Part shown: positions 1-12,122 of the stretch, piece by piece
Layout: each line of letters opens with the position of its first letter
Position numbering within the stretch: position 1 is the first letter of the stretch
Assembly: GCA_914767885.1 (NCBI GenBank)
Contig: CAJZBQ010000002.1
Span: 930,001 to 994,000 of the forward strand
DNA length: 64,000 nt
Reading direction: 5' to 3'
Origin: Blepharisma stoltei
Lineage: Eukaryota; Ciliophora; Heterotrichea; Heterotrichida; Blepharismidae
Program-made: the position numbers and the translations under genes
Notes under the pieces: generated by a model
The model's database searches: none
The model's input: the letters and a program-made list of their open reading frames with translations, nothing else
Told to the model about the DNA's origin: nothing

Positions 1-737
1 AAATCAAATTGAATGCAATAATTTATCTGAAAATAAGCGAGCTTTACTCTTGATTTTATCTTTAAAACTTTGAATTTCTTTAAATTTCTTTTTTTTTCCA
101 AATCGAGTTTAAAATATGAATTTTTATAGAATAACTATTAATGATTCAAAAAAAACTCTTCTCATATTCTCAATTCTCTGAATTTTTTATTTGGTAATGC
201 ATTTATAATCAATCTATTTATTTTGTAAATATTTCCTATCGGGGACGCTTTCCCATATACTAAATCATGCTTCCAATAAATAAACTCTGAATTCCTAGTA
301 TTCTGGTTTTGCAAAATTTCTAAAACTATGTCGTATACATATATACACTTTTACACTCATATTCTATTTCCTGTAATAATGGCTTTGTAAAAAGGCACTG
401 GAGAGCATAAAGTCAATAAAATTGGAACGGTTGCAGAAATGCTTATGCTAAAAATAATAATTTCTTTATGTTTCAAGAAATGTAGCTTGGCTCTAAAAGT
501 TTATAATGTTTTGGAAATGTTTAAGAATTGATAATATAAATAATTTCCTTTTAGCTTTGAATTGAAAGAAAATGTTTTTAAATTTCTATTTTTTGGTAAA
601 TTACCCCTTTTAAATTTTAATTTTTCAATAGTAAATTTTATTGCAATGATGCTAATTTTTATATAAATGGTTTCGACCTTATTTGATGGAAGAAGTGCAA
701 TCAGAACGCTATTTAAACAGCTGTTGTGCTGAATCAA
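1..737 (-). pseudogene. Kelch-family gene remnant
   Basis: Positions 1-440 match, read on the minus strand, the C-terminal half of the Kelch-family gene at 12123-13390. Shared landmarks include the segments around 1-30, 190-270 and 370-410 (compare 12170-12200, 12360-12430 and 12560-12600). Stops and indels break every frame. The 501-737 part gives a 78-codon AT-rich ORF with no recognisable domain and may be decayed N-terminal sequence. It shows that the Kelch cluster once extended to the left edge of the window. The match was made by eye, so the limits are approximate. Confidence 0.55.
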
Positions 738-1550
738 TTAATTTTTTTTGAACTATTCCATAAAAATGAATTAAGATTTAAAAATATTGCATACAATTTA
801 TATTCTATACAATTATTCTATATTAATAATAATTTAATATAATTTTTTTTTTTTCAAAAAAAATTTTTGTGTTTAAAGTTGTAAGAAAATATTTATTATA
901 GTTTAGAGTCCAGAAAAATTTTTAATGACTTTAATGATTTTTAATGGCATATGGGCCCATAATAATAGTTTATTATGAAATCTTGGAGAGCTGGTGAAGC
1001 AGAGCAAAAAGTCCTTTGCATCCTTTTCCCCAAAGATTTAAAAGATCGCCTTGAAAGTCTAAAACAAGAATTTATTGTGCAGTCTAGGGTTTCTAACATA
1101 GAAATTAAAGACTCTCATTTCGATAACGCTATTGAAGTCTTAATAATTGGTGATCGCAATACAATTGTTTCAGCATGCAGCGTTATTTTTAGCAGCTTTA
1201 TCCCTGATCCGTTAAGCGAAACAAGGATGGATATACTTGTTCCCGAAAAAAGTGTGGGCAAAATTATAGGCAAAAAGGGAAAGAATATAGAAATGATTCG
1301 TCAAAATACAGGAACAAATATAATTTTTGCTAAATATTCTACTGCTTTAAAAGTAGGAAAAATTGATGGTACATTTGAAGGAATCCTTAAAGCAGTGCAA
1401 CAAATAATTGATATAATTTACGAAAAGCCTAAAAGATCAGGCAGCGTGAATTTCGGGAAATAAGGGAAGATGGAAACGGAGGAAGAAATAACAAAAATGA
1501 TGACAGTTCCTCAAAGTGCTGTAGGATGGATTTTAGGAAAACATAAGGCT

Positions 1551-2192
1551 GGATGGTCAAGCAAAAACTTCCCTTAATGCCAAACTGCTTTGTCTTGATA
1601 ATAAGAAATATAAGAGATATTGAAGTATTTTCGCTTCTAAGCTATTAAAATGCGATTTATAGCATGTTTAAAGATATATTTAATACTTTATTTCATCCTA
1701 ATATATACAAAAATTTTATTGGTAAAAATTTTTAGAGTAATAAATAAAAGAATTAATAGAAAATAAGCTGGATATCGCTTAATTATTGTATTATAAGCAT
1801 GAATCCAGTTGAATTTTACTTTAAAATGGATAGAGACAATTAAATGAATTCAAGCATAATTATAGATCATGGGCATATGCAATATCTAGCATTGTTTCGC
1901 TAAATTAATGCATTTTAAAACATTTCATATGCTTAAATAGCTTATTTTAAATATAAAATATGATATATCTCATTTAAATGCAATACAAAATATGAACTAA
2001 ATATGCTAGCCATATAAAAGTTTTATATATAGTATTTATATGAAATATAGTATTAAATATATGTGTAAACATGCTAGAAATCACGTTTTAATGGGATAGA
2101 AGTGGAAATATTTATACTTTTTATTATCAAGAATAGGTAGTCGGGATTAATAGGAGGTAGGGGAAGTGGAGTGGTTCTATGCTTGGCCAGCC
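1551..2192. mobile_element. 642-bp TIR element in KH2 of copy A
   Basis: The insert splits the KH2 coding sequence between GKHKAG and LQNL. The flanking repeat is GCTGGA on the left and GCCGGA on the right (six bases, one mismatch). The ends are imperfect inverted repeats: TGGTCAAGCA on the left, and the complement of TGCTTGGCCA on the right. Further inside both arms share CTTGATAATAA. Deleting 642 bp (214 codons) restores the KH2 sequence seen in copy B. No TA lies at the junction, so it does not look like a TA-bounded IES. A relative lies at 17535-18149. Confidence 0.7.
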
Positions 2193-2242
2193 GGACTTCA
2201 AAATTTAAAAGATATGTCTGAATGTGATATTACATTACAGTA

Positions 2243-2317
2243 TAATCATAAGAATAAGCTATTTGATATAAAATAAAAAGATATTAAAAAAAATTAAAAT
2301 AAATTATAATTTTAGGA
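2243..2317. other. TA-bounded IES, 75 bp
   Basis: This AT-rich insert (over 85% A/T) in KH2 contains in-frame stops. Excision between TA at 2243-2244 and TA at 2318-2319 rejoins the frame to give LQYIIVIDSA. That matches LQYIIVLDSA obtained the same way in copy C (19304-19369) and aligns with LQDSVVGEMM in copy B, which has no insert. Reading it as a GT-AG intron gives the wrong frame. Confidence 0.7.
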
Positions 2318-3823
2318 TATTATTGTAATTGATTCTGCAAGCGTAAATACAGGAGTAGACGAAATGAGAATTTTTCAAATAAAAGGACTACCTAACAAGG
2401 TAGATATTGCTATTAAATTAATACAAGCAGAGGCTAGCACATTCAAGCTACAAGAGATCGAAAAGAAGTCAAAATCAAAGAGTAAAATGCAGGTGAAGAA
2501 AAAAGGAAATGAATCTAGTGAATCAGAAGAAAACGAAGAAGAAAACAAAGAAGAAGAAAAGCAAATTGAGGCTGAGCAGGAGATTGAGGAAGAAGAAAAA
2601 TTTATTCCGTTTATAGAAGATAAAACAAAACTTAATATCCCAAGTAATCAAAAAGTCGTTTCGCTAATCATTGGGCAAACAGGATCTGGAAAATCCACAT
2701 TTATCAACTATCTCACCAACTTTTTCAGAAAAGGGACTCTCGAAAATAGAAAAGTAGCAATACCTACTAGAAATTTTCCACAAACTGAAATAGATTTTAA
2801 TCACACAGAAAGACTGGTAAGTTCAGATCATTCTCAAACCAATAATTGCTGTGCATATGATTTTATTGACGATCAAAGTTCAAGCACTTTCACCTTTATT
2901 GACTCTCCTGGTATAGGGGATACTAGAGGTGTTGAGCAAGATGACAAAAATATTAGAAAAATAATAGATGGGGTTTTAAATTATCAACAGATCAATGCAA
3001 TTATAATTGTTCAAAATGGAAGTGAATCTAGAAATAATGCAACTTTAAAGTATACCTTGAAAAAGCTTAGAAACTCTCTTCCAGCACTTATGGAAACTAA
3101 TATAATGCTTGTCCTTACAAGCTGCCCAATTAGTTCAAACTTTAATGATGCCTCTTTAGAAATAATTCCCAAAACAAAAATTCTGATGGACAACAATGCT
3201 TTTACTGTTGAAAACATACAAAATCTTAAGGAGAATCAGCGAAATCAATTGCAACTAAGCTGGGATAACTCTATGTCACAAATCAAAGAGCTATTAGAAT
3301 TTATCTGCTTAATGGATACCGTAGACACAAAAGTATTTCAAGAAATGATTGATGAAGTAAATATTGCAAAAGAAAATTTCGATTACGCACAAAAGTATCT
3401 TACTAACCTTTACAGTTTAAAGAAAAAGCTAGAAGAAGTGAGAGAACAAAAAGGTGCATCATTGCAAGAGGCTAGAGCATATCAGAATTATATAAAAACA
3501 GAAACAGTTGAACAGATTGAATGGGTTGATAACCCAGATGTTCACAGAGTTTGCCCCACTTATAGTTCGTCAGGTAGTTCAAACGGAATAAAACGCATCC
3601 AAAAAAAAAGAAAGGTAACAACAAAAATGGTCACACGTAAATATAAGAAACCTGGTACATGCAAAATGTGCAGATTAAACAAATCTGACCATTATCATAC
3701 TCGAAGAGTTCCAGTGAGGGTTGTAAGATCAGTTGCAAGTATTCTCAATAATGTTAGACGAAATATTCCAGAAAAAATTCAAAAAAAAGTTCAAAAATCA
3801 GTTCAAAAAATTGACTATGATGC

Positions 3824-4052
3824 TAACTCCCCCTCAAAACCATCGGAAAAATCCCTATTTTTGGGTAAAAACACATCCTCTGTAAGCGGACAAAAACAAT
3901 AGAAAATTGTTGATAAAAAAATTATGCTATATAAATGATTATTAGTATAATGAAATCTCTAACTAACTCTTAAAACAAAATTAAATAAATATTTGTTTCA
4001 TAATTTTTCGAGAGCAAACAAAATGGTTTTTTTTTGCTCACGGATCGGGGAG
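3824..4052. mobile_element. C-tract MITE (CCGTGAG type), 229 bp, degenerate
   Basis: The ends are CTCCCCC and GGGGAG between direct TAA triplets (3824-3826 and 4053-4055). The interior resembles the better-preserved elements at 44307 and 57732, including a TAGTATAATGAAATC segment. Excision joins YDA to KAKHERNLERANQL, matching the C-terminal coiled coil of copies B and C. Confidence 0.8.
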
Positions 4053-4911
4053 TAAGGCAAAGCATGAGAGGAATTTAGAAAGAGCTAACCAGTTACAAAA
4101 TCAGGAATCTGGTTTTGAAAGAGATATAAGATTAGTAGAAATCTCTATAGAAGATACGAAAATGAAAATTAGGACTGCAGTTCAGAATTTGAGAAGAGTT
4201 GCTCCGCATTATAATATTGCCGAAGAGATTGATGGGGTTCTGCAGCAGGCAAAACAACAGCTGAAAATAGATAGTCTGCCAAAAGAAAGAGATAAAACAA
4301 GGATTGTTATAAGAGTGCTTGAAGAAATTTATAATAATCTTTTAGGATAAAAATTTCTTTCCTTATAACTATTGCTATTTACTTCACTAATGAAATTATA
4401 TTGTTAAATATTTTTTTATACTTCTTTATGGCACTTTTATTGATATTCTAATCTTAATCTCTTTATTCCCTTTTTAAATTTTATGATAAAATATTTAAAA
4501 AGCATAAGATAAAAACAAATATCTGTTATAAATTTAGTATCATCACTAATGCCAATTATTAGTCTCATCTTTATATTTATATAATAAGTTAACCATTCTA
4601 ATCTTTTAATTTATATTATAATCATCATAAAATTGATGGCTCATTTATCTTTTGGTTGCATTTGCTAATAAAGGTTCTGAGATAAGATATAGCCAATTTG
4701 TTTTATGAAAACTCAATCCCTTTCGATTAAGTTCTGCATAAGAGCAATCATACTTAGCACCAAATTGCTAGAATTCCCGAAAGGCATATATCATCACTGG
4801 AATTTAGCATATTTACATAAAAATAAATTACTGTTATTCTATAGAAAAATGACAAAAATGATCTCTTTTGAGAGCTGATTGATTAAAACCAGAACATTTT
4901 CATAAATATAA

Positions 4912-5787
4912 TTAAATCTTATTCTTAGCTCCACCAAATATATAAATATTTTGCTGATAATAAAATATTCCTGATCTATTATTATAAGTAGTAGGTGGTA
5001 AAATTCGCTTGATTTCATATGAATTTAAATCAGTTATAAAAGCATAGCCAAGATCCTTCTTTTTTCCGATACAAAATAGCTCATTGTTGGGGAGTTGAAC
5101 AACGTTGACTTCATCATTGGTTAAAAACTCAGATAAATAAATGTTTATTTTTTCTTGCTGAGATTTTTCTATGTCGTATACAACAAGTTCAGTTTTATTC
5201 ATTTGACTGCTCATAGAACAAAGGAATTTTGGGTCTTGATAGATATATGGAGAAGATGATTCAGAAATTAGAGCTTCTATGGCCGCTTTAAGTCTACTAG
5301 AAAAACTAGCATATAGCCCGTTCCCGGTTATAGATCGGGCTATGCCCAATCTTTGCCGGGGATTTGACTCGTCACCTCGAAGTGACGCAGACAACCCCCC
5401 GAGTTTCCCGCCAAAGATCGGGCATAGCCCGATCTATAGCCGAAACGGGCTATACACTTCAGCATATTCCAAATAAGCACTCATAGCTTCCTCATTTGCT
5501 TGCAGTAAATCTATTAATATTGGATCATTTTGATAGGAAGAACTTGTATTTTTAAATTCTTTTTCTAATTCTTCTTTAAGTTTTTCTAATTCTTCAATAA
5601 TTGGATTTTTGTCCTCGTAAAATTGAATTTTAAGAGAGTTTTGAGCTTTTTGGTTTACTTCATTTAGTGCAAGCTCAATCGATAAGATATCATCAGTTTT
5701 TATTCTTAATGCTTTTATTTGGTTTTTTTCTTGCTTGATATCTTGATCATTGCTTCTCTTTATGTCTGCTGTCTCAATATTTTCCAT
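4912..5787 (-). CDS. Kelch-family protein K1, C-terminally truncated
   Basis: Read as one 244-residue ORF once the hairpin insert 5312-5452 is removed; the N-terminal residues are MENIETADIKRSNDQ. A Lys/Glu-rich coiled coil (about 1-110) precedes a region with propeller-blade signatures (SYEIKRILPPTTY, then YYQQNIYIFGG). Compared with K2 and K3 it stops right after the first FGG, because the DNA runs directly into sequence lying downstream of the stop in those paralogues. This looks like a deletion of the last ~200 residues. A complete propeller cannot form, so it may be a decaying copy. No TGA is needed for this ORF. The start is supported by identity with K2 and K3. Confidence 0.7.
5312..5452. 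mobile_element. GC-rich hairpin insert, TA-bounded, 141 bp
   Basis: Perfect terminal repeats TATAGCCCG and CGGGCTATA sit in the coiled-coil part of K1. The two halves are nearly complementary over their whole length, with an apex around GTCACCTCGAAGTGAC. Deleting between TA at 5312 and TA at 5453 gives exactly the sequence of K3 (CTAGCATACACTTC) and restores EVYASFSSRL. GC content is far above that of the surroundings. Confidence 0.85.
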
Positions 5788-5859
5788 TATTAATAGAATA
5801 CAATAAAATCTGAAATTAATTAATTTACATATTTTTATTTTTTAGAAAATAAGAAATAT

Positions 5860-6300
5860 CAATTTTGATTTGCGTTCAAATAAACTATAAAAAACTCCAG
5901 TATAATTTTAATTAGCTTTACTTTTGCATTGAGCTATTTTTGATTTTATTTAACGATGCTAACTCACTTGAACATTTATTTCTGGTGCATGACTCTGAGT
6001 TGATTTAAGCTATTTTCAATAATTGAGTGTGAAGTATTGTGCAGTATTGTTTGCTTTTATAATTGTAAAGTGTGAGATGAATTTATGATGTGAAATTGTA
6101 GTTTTATGTATTCCGTAAGGATTGTTATGTAATCTTGCCATACTAATGTGATAATAATCTATCGCTATTCTAATAAAATTAATATAATGGGAAAGATTAA
6201 AAGCTTTGTAGCATGCAATTATTTAGTGCTATTTTTAAGGTTTATTTTGGATATACATAAAATGGCTATTAATTCATTTAAATGTGGTATTTTGATGCGA
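5860..6300. repeat. Duplicated upstream region of Kelch genes (copy 1 of 3)
   Basis: The ~430 bp upstream of K1 recurs upstream of K2 (about 9030-9420) and K3 (about 11190-11620), with small indels. Shared words include GTGTGAGATGAATTTATGATG and GTATTGTGCAGTAT. The K1-K2-K3 cluster therefore arose by tandem duplication of a gene plus its upstream DNA. No coding potential was seen in this segment. Confidence 0.75.
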
Positions 6301-6707
6301 AGAACACCTAACGATTAGCTTCACCTCAAGGTGAGTGGCCCATCACTGTTTTAGCTAAATATTCGGGTTGAACTGAAAACACCGTCATCTAGAAAATGGC
6401 TTCGTCCAATATGATGAATTAAAGGGTATACAAAAAATGGATTGACAAAGATAAACTGTGACAAGTAGATGAGCTCATTTTTAAAAAATTTACTCTCCGT
6501 GAGCGAGTTTAAATTTGTTGTTCAATCACTGTGTAGTTCGGTGCACCAGGGCAGCATTACCTTTTGATGCTAAAGCAAGGCCTAAAAATATTTAAGTAGA
6601 ATAAGAAAAGTAAAAAAATCGAAGTATTTATATATAAATAATAAATTAACTGTTCCAATCTTTTATTTTTATATCATAATCATCATAAAATTGATGGCTC
6701 ATTTATC

Positions 6708-7271
6708 ATATACATCGACGGCGAACCAGCCCTTTTTCTCAACACCTGTAGCCGAGGTCTTAACGGGCAACAGGGACCTTGTGGAAGGAAAATTTGCGCT
6801 CGGTAAAATATATCCGGCTAGGTTTTACTTGTTTTGGTGGAGCGTATTGCCGAATTAGGTTGCTTAGTTCACTTCATATCAAAATTTTCACTCAGGGGAA
6901 ATGAGATTCAGAATTGCCAAGGGGTGGCCCAGCGACACCCAAGGAGTACTACTTGCTCCATCGTGCACTTCTCCAGCACGATACTGGGCGTTGCGTCCTA
7001 GGCTTTGGATTTCTATTTTTGCCAACAGCTAGACCAGAAAATTTATTTTTCAAATTTTCGAAAAGAGCACCCTCAATTGACGTACGGTAAGGTGACACAA
7101 CTCATCCGACTACAGGTAGTGAGTGCTAGTTCTCGTCTGTAGGAGCGAAGCTTTGAAGGTCGTGATACGATTGGTGGAAGGCAACCAAGTGGAGTGGTAC
7201 AGGTGAAGGTAGTCCTTCTGGAATTTACGATGGGTTTCTAATTAAGTTTAAGTTAAGATGGCTCATTTATC
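6708..7271 (+). mobile_element. SINE-like element, 564 bp with 15-bp TSD
   Basis: A moderately GC-rich noncoding body ends in a TTAAGTTTAAGTTAA-like tail. It is flanked by the exact 15-bp direct repeat GATGGCTCATTTATC (6693-6707 and 7257-7271). The uninterrupted site is seen at about 4634-4660 and 7250-7290 in the duplicated intergenic DNA. The body is related to 39200-39660 (shared stretches such as TTTTGGTGGAGCG and GATCTTGTGGA/GACCTTGTGGA), but the flanking repeats differ in sequence and length. That is expected of a retroposon. No ORF was seen. Confidence 0.7.
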
Positions 7272-7558
7272 TTTTAGTTGCGCTTACTTATGAAGGTTCT
7301 GAGATAAGATATAGTCAATTTGTTTTGTAAACGCTCCATTTCGCTTAAGTTCTGCATAAGAGCAATTATATTTAGCACCAAATACCTAGAATTCCCGAAA
7401 GACATATATCATCATTAAAATTTAGCATATTTACATAAAAATAAATTACTGTTATTATATAGAAAAAAGACAAGAATGTTTCTTTTGAGAGCTGATTGAT
7501 TAAAACCAAAATATTTTCACAAATATAATTAAATTTTATTCCAAGAAATAAAGAATTA

Positions 7559-8965
7559 TTAATCGTATTCATAATGATGACTTAATTGAACGCTTGGACC
7601 TTCAAATTTTTGGATTTCCTTTAATTCTTTTTTCTTCAAATCGAACTCGTAATATAAAAACTTGCTTGGATAGGAATAGATATCATAAACTCCCAAATAT
7701 ACTTTATTTTTGTTTATACCCAATATAGTAATATCTTAATATAAATTTTAGCAATTATTATAATAGGATAAAAATTAAAAATTTTTATATATTATAAATA
7801 GGTTTATAATCCTATATGGCTGAGCTGTAAATAAGCTTCCACCAAATTTTCCAATTTTTGTCCAAACATATTCATTGTCATAATCGCTTTCTCACATGCA
7901 TATCCAAGACTCAATTAAATAGACTCTTGAATTTCCTGCAATTAAGAGCTTTTCAGTGCTTCCCATATAGAATTCAAATTTATTATAGCTTTCAAGATTG
8001 ATATCATATTCATATAAATACTCAAACTCAAGCGCTGAAAGTATAATCCTCTGCTTAAAAGGCACTGCTGAACTAGATGTAGAATGCCAACTAGGTAAAG
8101 GAGGTAGCGAGGACCATTTATTTTTTATTAAATCAAATTTTCGATTATCATTTTGTGCTCCAAGAATAGAGGGAAATGAAAATGGACCTTGAGAAGTTTT
8201 ATTCACCTTAAGCCGTGTAAGTCCACCAAATATATAAACATTTTGCTGATAATAAAAAATTCCTGATCTATTACTATAGGTTGTAGGTGGTAAAATTCGC
8301 TTGATTTCATATGAATTTAAATCAATTATAAAAGCATAACCAATGTCCTTCTTTTTTCCGATACAAAATAATTCTTTGTTGGGGAGTTGAACAACGTTGA
8401 CTTCATCATTGGTTAAAAACTCAGATAAGCCAATGTTTATATTTACTTGTTGAGACTTTTCTATGTCGTATACAACAATTTCAGTTTTATCCATTTGACT
8501 GCTCATAGAATAAAGGAATTTTGGGTCTTGATAGATATAAGGAGAAAAAGACTCAGAAATTAGAGCTTCTATGGCCGCTTTAAGTCTACTAGAAAAACTA
8601 GCATAAACTTCAACATGTTCCAAATAAGCACTCATAGCTTCCTCATTTGCTTGCAGTAAATCTATTAATATTGAATCATTTTGATAGGAAGAACTTGTAT
8701 TTTTAAATTCTTTTTCTAATTCTTCTTTAAGTGTTTCTAATTCTTCAATAATTGGATTTTTGTCCTCGTAAAATTGAATTTTGAGAGAGTTTTGGGTTTT
8801 TTGGTTTACTTCATCTAGTGCAAGCTCAATCGATAATATATGATCAGTTCTTTTTCTTAATGCTTTTATTTGGTTTTTTGCGTGCTTGATATTCTTGCCT
8901 TTAATATCTGAATGAACAGCTTGATTATCGCTTCTCTTTATGTCAGCTGTCTCAATATTTTCCAT
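7559..8965 (-). CDS. Kelch-family protein K2
   Basis: Starts MENIETADIKRSDNQ; about 445 residues after removing one IES near 7726-7794. The N-terminal coiled coil (about 1-125) has the IEELETLKEELEKEF heptads. Propeller blades follow: ELFCIGKKKDIGYAF, NVYIFGG, FDLIKNKWSSLPPLP, EYLYEYDINLESYNKF and SRVYLIESW. The C-terminal blade (NKNKVYLGVYDIYSYPSKF, then EYD and TAA) lies beyond the IES. TGA codes Trp within the C-terminal part (CMWESDYDNEYVWTKIG). The protein is probably cytosolic, with no signal peptide or membrane segment. Function unknown; Kelch propellers usually bind protein partners. It is the best-preserved cluster member together with K3. Confidence 0.8.
7725..7794. other. TA-bounded IES in K2 (about 69 bp)
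   Basis: An AT-rich interruption close to the site of the K3 IES; it brings stops into every K2 frame. Joining TA at 7793-7794 to TA at 7724-7725 gives YRIINLFILGINKNK, comparable to YRIYTPIYNIWLGINKNK in K3. A second TA pair (left end near 7806) is also in frame, so the boundary is uncertain by about 12 bp. Confidence 0.55.
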
Positions 8966-9708
8966 TATTAATAGATTATAATAAAATCTGAAACTAATTA
9001 ATTTACATATTTTTATGCTTTAGAAACTAAGAAATATCAATTTTGATTTGCGCCAAATAAACTATAAAAAACTCCAGTATAATTCTAATTAGCTTTACTT
9101 TTTGCATTGAGCTGTTTTTGATTTCATCTAACGATGCTAGCTCATTTGAACATTTATTTCTGCTTCATGACTTGAGTTGATTTAAGCTATTTTCAATAAT
9201 TGAGTGTGAAGTATTGTGCAGTATTGTTTGCTTTTATAATTGTAAAGTGTGAGATGAATTTATGATGTGAAATTGTAGTTTTATGTGCTCCGTAAGGATT
9301 GTTATAAATCTTGCCATACTAATGTGATAATAATCTATAGGCATTCTAATAAAATTAATATTATGTGAAAGATTAAAAGCTTTGTAGCATGCAATTATTT
9401 AGTGCTATTTTTAAGGTTTATTTTTTAGTTGCATTGCTAATGAAGGTTAAGATAATATATAGTCAATTTATTTTGAAAACACTCAATCCCTTCGCTTAAG
9501 TTCTGCATAAGAGCAATCATACTTAGCATCAAATACCTAGAATTCCCGAAAGACATATATCATCATTGAAATTTAGCATATTTACATAAAAATAAATTAC
9601 TGTATTTTATAGAAAAGAATAAGAATGATTTCTTTTGAGAGCTGATTGATTAAAACCAAAATATTTTCACAAATATAATTAAATTTTATTCCAAGAAATA
9701 AAGAATTA

Positions 9709-11112
9709 TTAATCGTATTCATAATGATGACTTAATTGAACGCTTGGACCTTCAAATTTTTGGATTTCCTTTAATTCCTTTTTCTTCAAATTGAACTCGT
9801 AATATATAAACTTGCTTGGATAGGAATAGATGTCATAAACTCCCAAATATACTTTATTTTTGTTTATACCTAACCATAATAATATCTTAAATATAAATTT
9901 TAGCAACTATTCTAATTATCATAATAATGGGGTAAATTTCGAAAAATTTTATATATTATAAATAGGTGTATAAATCCTATACGGCTGAGCAGTAAATAAG
10001 CTTCCTTTAAATTCTCCAATCTTTGTCCAAACATATTCATTGTCATAATCGCTTTCTCACATGCATATTCAAGACTCAATTAAATAGACTCTTGAATTTC
10101 CTGCAATTAAGAGCTTTTCTGTGCTTCCCATATAGAATTCAAGTCTATTAAAGCTTTCAAGATTGATGTCATATTCATATAAATATTCAAACTCAAGTGC
10201 TGAAAGTATAATTCTTTGCTTAAAAGGCACTGCTGAACTAGATGTGCAAAGTTCACTTGGTAAAGAAGGCAGTAAAGACCATTTATTTTTTATTAAATCA
10301 AATTTTCGATTTTCATTTTCTGCTTCGAGAAAATCTTGAGAAGTTATATCCACCTTAAGCTCTCCAAGTCCACCAAATATATAAACATTTTGCTGATAAT
10401 AAAATATTCCTGATCTATTATCATAGGTAGTAGGTGGTAAAATTCGCTTGATTTCATATGAATTTAAATCAATTATAAAAGCATAACCAAGATCCTTCTT
10501 TTTTCCGATACAAAATAATTCTTTGTTGGGGAGTTGAACAACGTTGACTTCATCATTGGTTGAAAACTCAGATAAATCAATGTTTATTTTTGCTTGCTGA
10601 GACTTTTCTATGTCGTATACAACAATTTCAGTTTTATCCATTTGACTGCTCATAGAATAAAGGAATTTTGGGTCTTGATAGATATAAGGAGAAAAAGACT
10701 CAGAAATTAGAGCTTCTATGGCCTCTTTAAGTCTACTAGAAAAACTAGCATACACTTCAACATATTCCAAATAAGCATTCATAGCTTCCTCATTTGCTTG
10801 CAGTAAATCTATTAATATTGAATCATTTTGATAGGAAGAACTTGTATTTTTAAATTCTTTTTCTAATTCTTCTTTAAGTTTTTCTAATTCTTCAATAATT
10901 GGATTTTTGTCCTCGTAAAATTGAATTTTGAGAGAGTTTTGGGCTTTTTGGTTTACTTCATCTAGTGCAAGCTCAATCGATAAGATATCATCAGTTTTTT
11001 TTCTTAATGCTTTTATTTGGTTTTTTGCTTGCTTGATATTCTTTCCTTTAATATCTGAATGAACAGCTTGATTATCACTTCTCTTTATATCAGCTGTCTC
11101 AATATTTTCCAT
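9709..11112 (-). CDS. Kelch-family protein K3
   Basis: 442 residues after removing the 75-bp IES 9879-9953. It has the same architecture as K2: a Lys/Glu coiled coil (1-125) followed by Kelch-like blades, including NVYIFGG, EYLYEYDINLESFNRL and KVYLGVYDIYSYPSKF. It shares most residues with K2 but lacks a ~10-residue loop after FGG. TGA encodes Trp in IESWICMWESDYDNEYVW. The start ATG follows AT-rich upstream DNA ending ATTAATA, as in K1 and K2. Paralogue identity makes the model reliable; the ligand or partner is unknown. Confidence 0.8.
9879..9953. other. TA-bounded IES, 75 bp, in K3
   Basis: On the coding (minus) strand the frame runs to IYNI and then TAA. Joining TA at 9952-9953 to TA at 9877-9878 gives NIWLGINKNKVYLG in frame. 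The interior is almost pure A/T and non-coding. The length equals that of the IES in copy A at 2243-2317. Confidence 0.65.
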
Positions 11113-11799
11113 TATTAATAGAATATAATAAAATCTGAAATTAATTAATTTACATATTTTTATGCTTTAGAAATTAAGAAATATCAATTTTGATTTGCGC
11201 TTAAATAAACTATAAAATACTCTAATATAAATTTTTATAGTTGCTTAGCTTAAACTTTTTGTAGCGAGCTGTTTTTATTTCTTCTAGCAGTGCTAACTCA
11301 TTTGAAACTTTTGTTTACTGCTGATGCATGACTCTGAGTAGATTTAAGCTATTTTCAATAATTGAATGCTAAGTATTGTGCAGTATGATTTGCTTTTATA
11401 ATTGTAAAGTGTGAGATGAATTTATGATGTGAAATTGTAGTTTAATGTATTCCGTAAGGATTGTTATTATTAACTTGCCATACTAATGTGATACTAATGT
11501 ATCGCTATTCTAATAAAATTAATATGATGGGAAAGCGTTGAAAGCTTTGCTGCATGCGATTATTTAGTGCTACTTTTAAGGTTCATTTTGGATAAACATA
11601 AAATAACTATTTATTCATTCGAAGGTGGTATTTTGGTGCAACGAACTCCCAACGATTAGCTTGGCCTAAAGGTGAGTTTCCATGACTATTTCCTCTCAGT
11701 ATTCCCTTTGAAGTAAGTTTTGTAAGAACTATCATATTTTGAAAATAAAATTACAGCTATTCTATGGAACAAAGAGGAACCTAATCTCTTTTCAAGCTT

Positions 11800-12120
11800 A
11801 TTTGGCTAAAACCATACCTAATTTCATATATATCTATAATTAAATCTTGGAAGTAGTATAACGCATTTCCTAATTCCTATAATTAAATCTAATTTAAAGA
11901 ATAAAAATTATTAGTCACAAGAATAATCGAAACTTAATTGAGCACTTATGCTATCGAAACTTGAATTTCCTTTAATTCTTTCCCCCACATTGAACTCAAA
12001 ATATAAAACTTACTTGTACTGAATAGATGTCATAAACTCTGAAAGATACATTTATCTTACTCATACCTTATATAACAATCTAAATTTGCTACTATTTAAT
12101 AATCGTAATAATAAGGCAAA
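11800..12120 (-). pseudogene. Degenerate Kelch C-terminal fragment
   Basis: On the minus strand, 11930-12060 resembles the last exon-like part of K2/K3 (the segment coding YDIYSYPSKF...KKELKEIQKFEG), with frameshifts and stops. It sits between K3's duplicated upstream DNA and K4. It probably marks a lost cluster member. The limits are approximate. Confidence 0.45.
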
Positions 12121-12122
12121 AT

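Larger units (their letters stand above)
975..4350 (+). pseudogene. KH-KH-GTPase family copy A, interrupted
   Basis: First copy of the KH/GTPase family. KH1 carries a GKKG loop (about residues 80-150). KH2 carries GKHK but is split by an insert. Then come an acidic Lys/Glu linker, a P-loop GQTGSGKS, the switch DSPGIGDTRG, a G4-like LTSC, coiled coil, and a C-terminal coil ending in EEIYNNLLG. Removing inserts 1551-2192, 2243-2317 and 3824-4052 leaves exactly 810 codons in one frame. One in-frame TAA remains at 1461-1463 between KH1 and KH2, where copy B has a 25-residue Pro/Lys-rich linker. The Cys/His module is divergent and lacks most cysteines of copies B, D and F. The stop suggests a pseudogene, but separate KH1 and KH2-GTPase products cannot be excluded. 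Confidence 0.75.

Noticed and set aside
501-737. 78-codon ORF on the minus strand as a gene
   Set aside because: Lys/Asn/Ile-biased A/T-rich sequence next to a Kelch remnant, no paralogue of the whole frame; treated as part of the pseudogene.
2241-2317. Spliceosomal intron of ~75 nt in KH2 of copy A
   Set aside because: GT-AG boundaries give the wrong frame, while the TA-TA excision gives a sequence matching copy C.
3011-3217. Minus-strand ORFs opposite GTPase genes (also 13672-14046, 18409-18846, 19533-19895, 34023-34490)
   Set aside because: Shadow frames of the conserved KH/GTPase coding strand.
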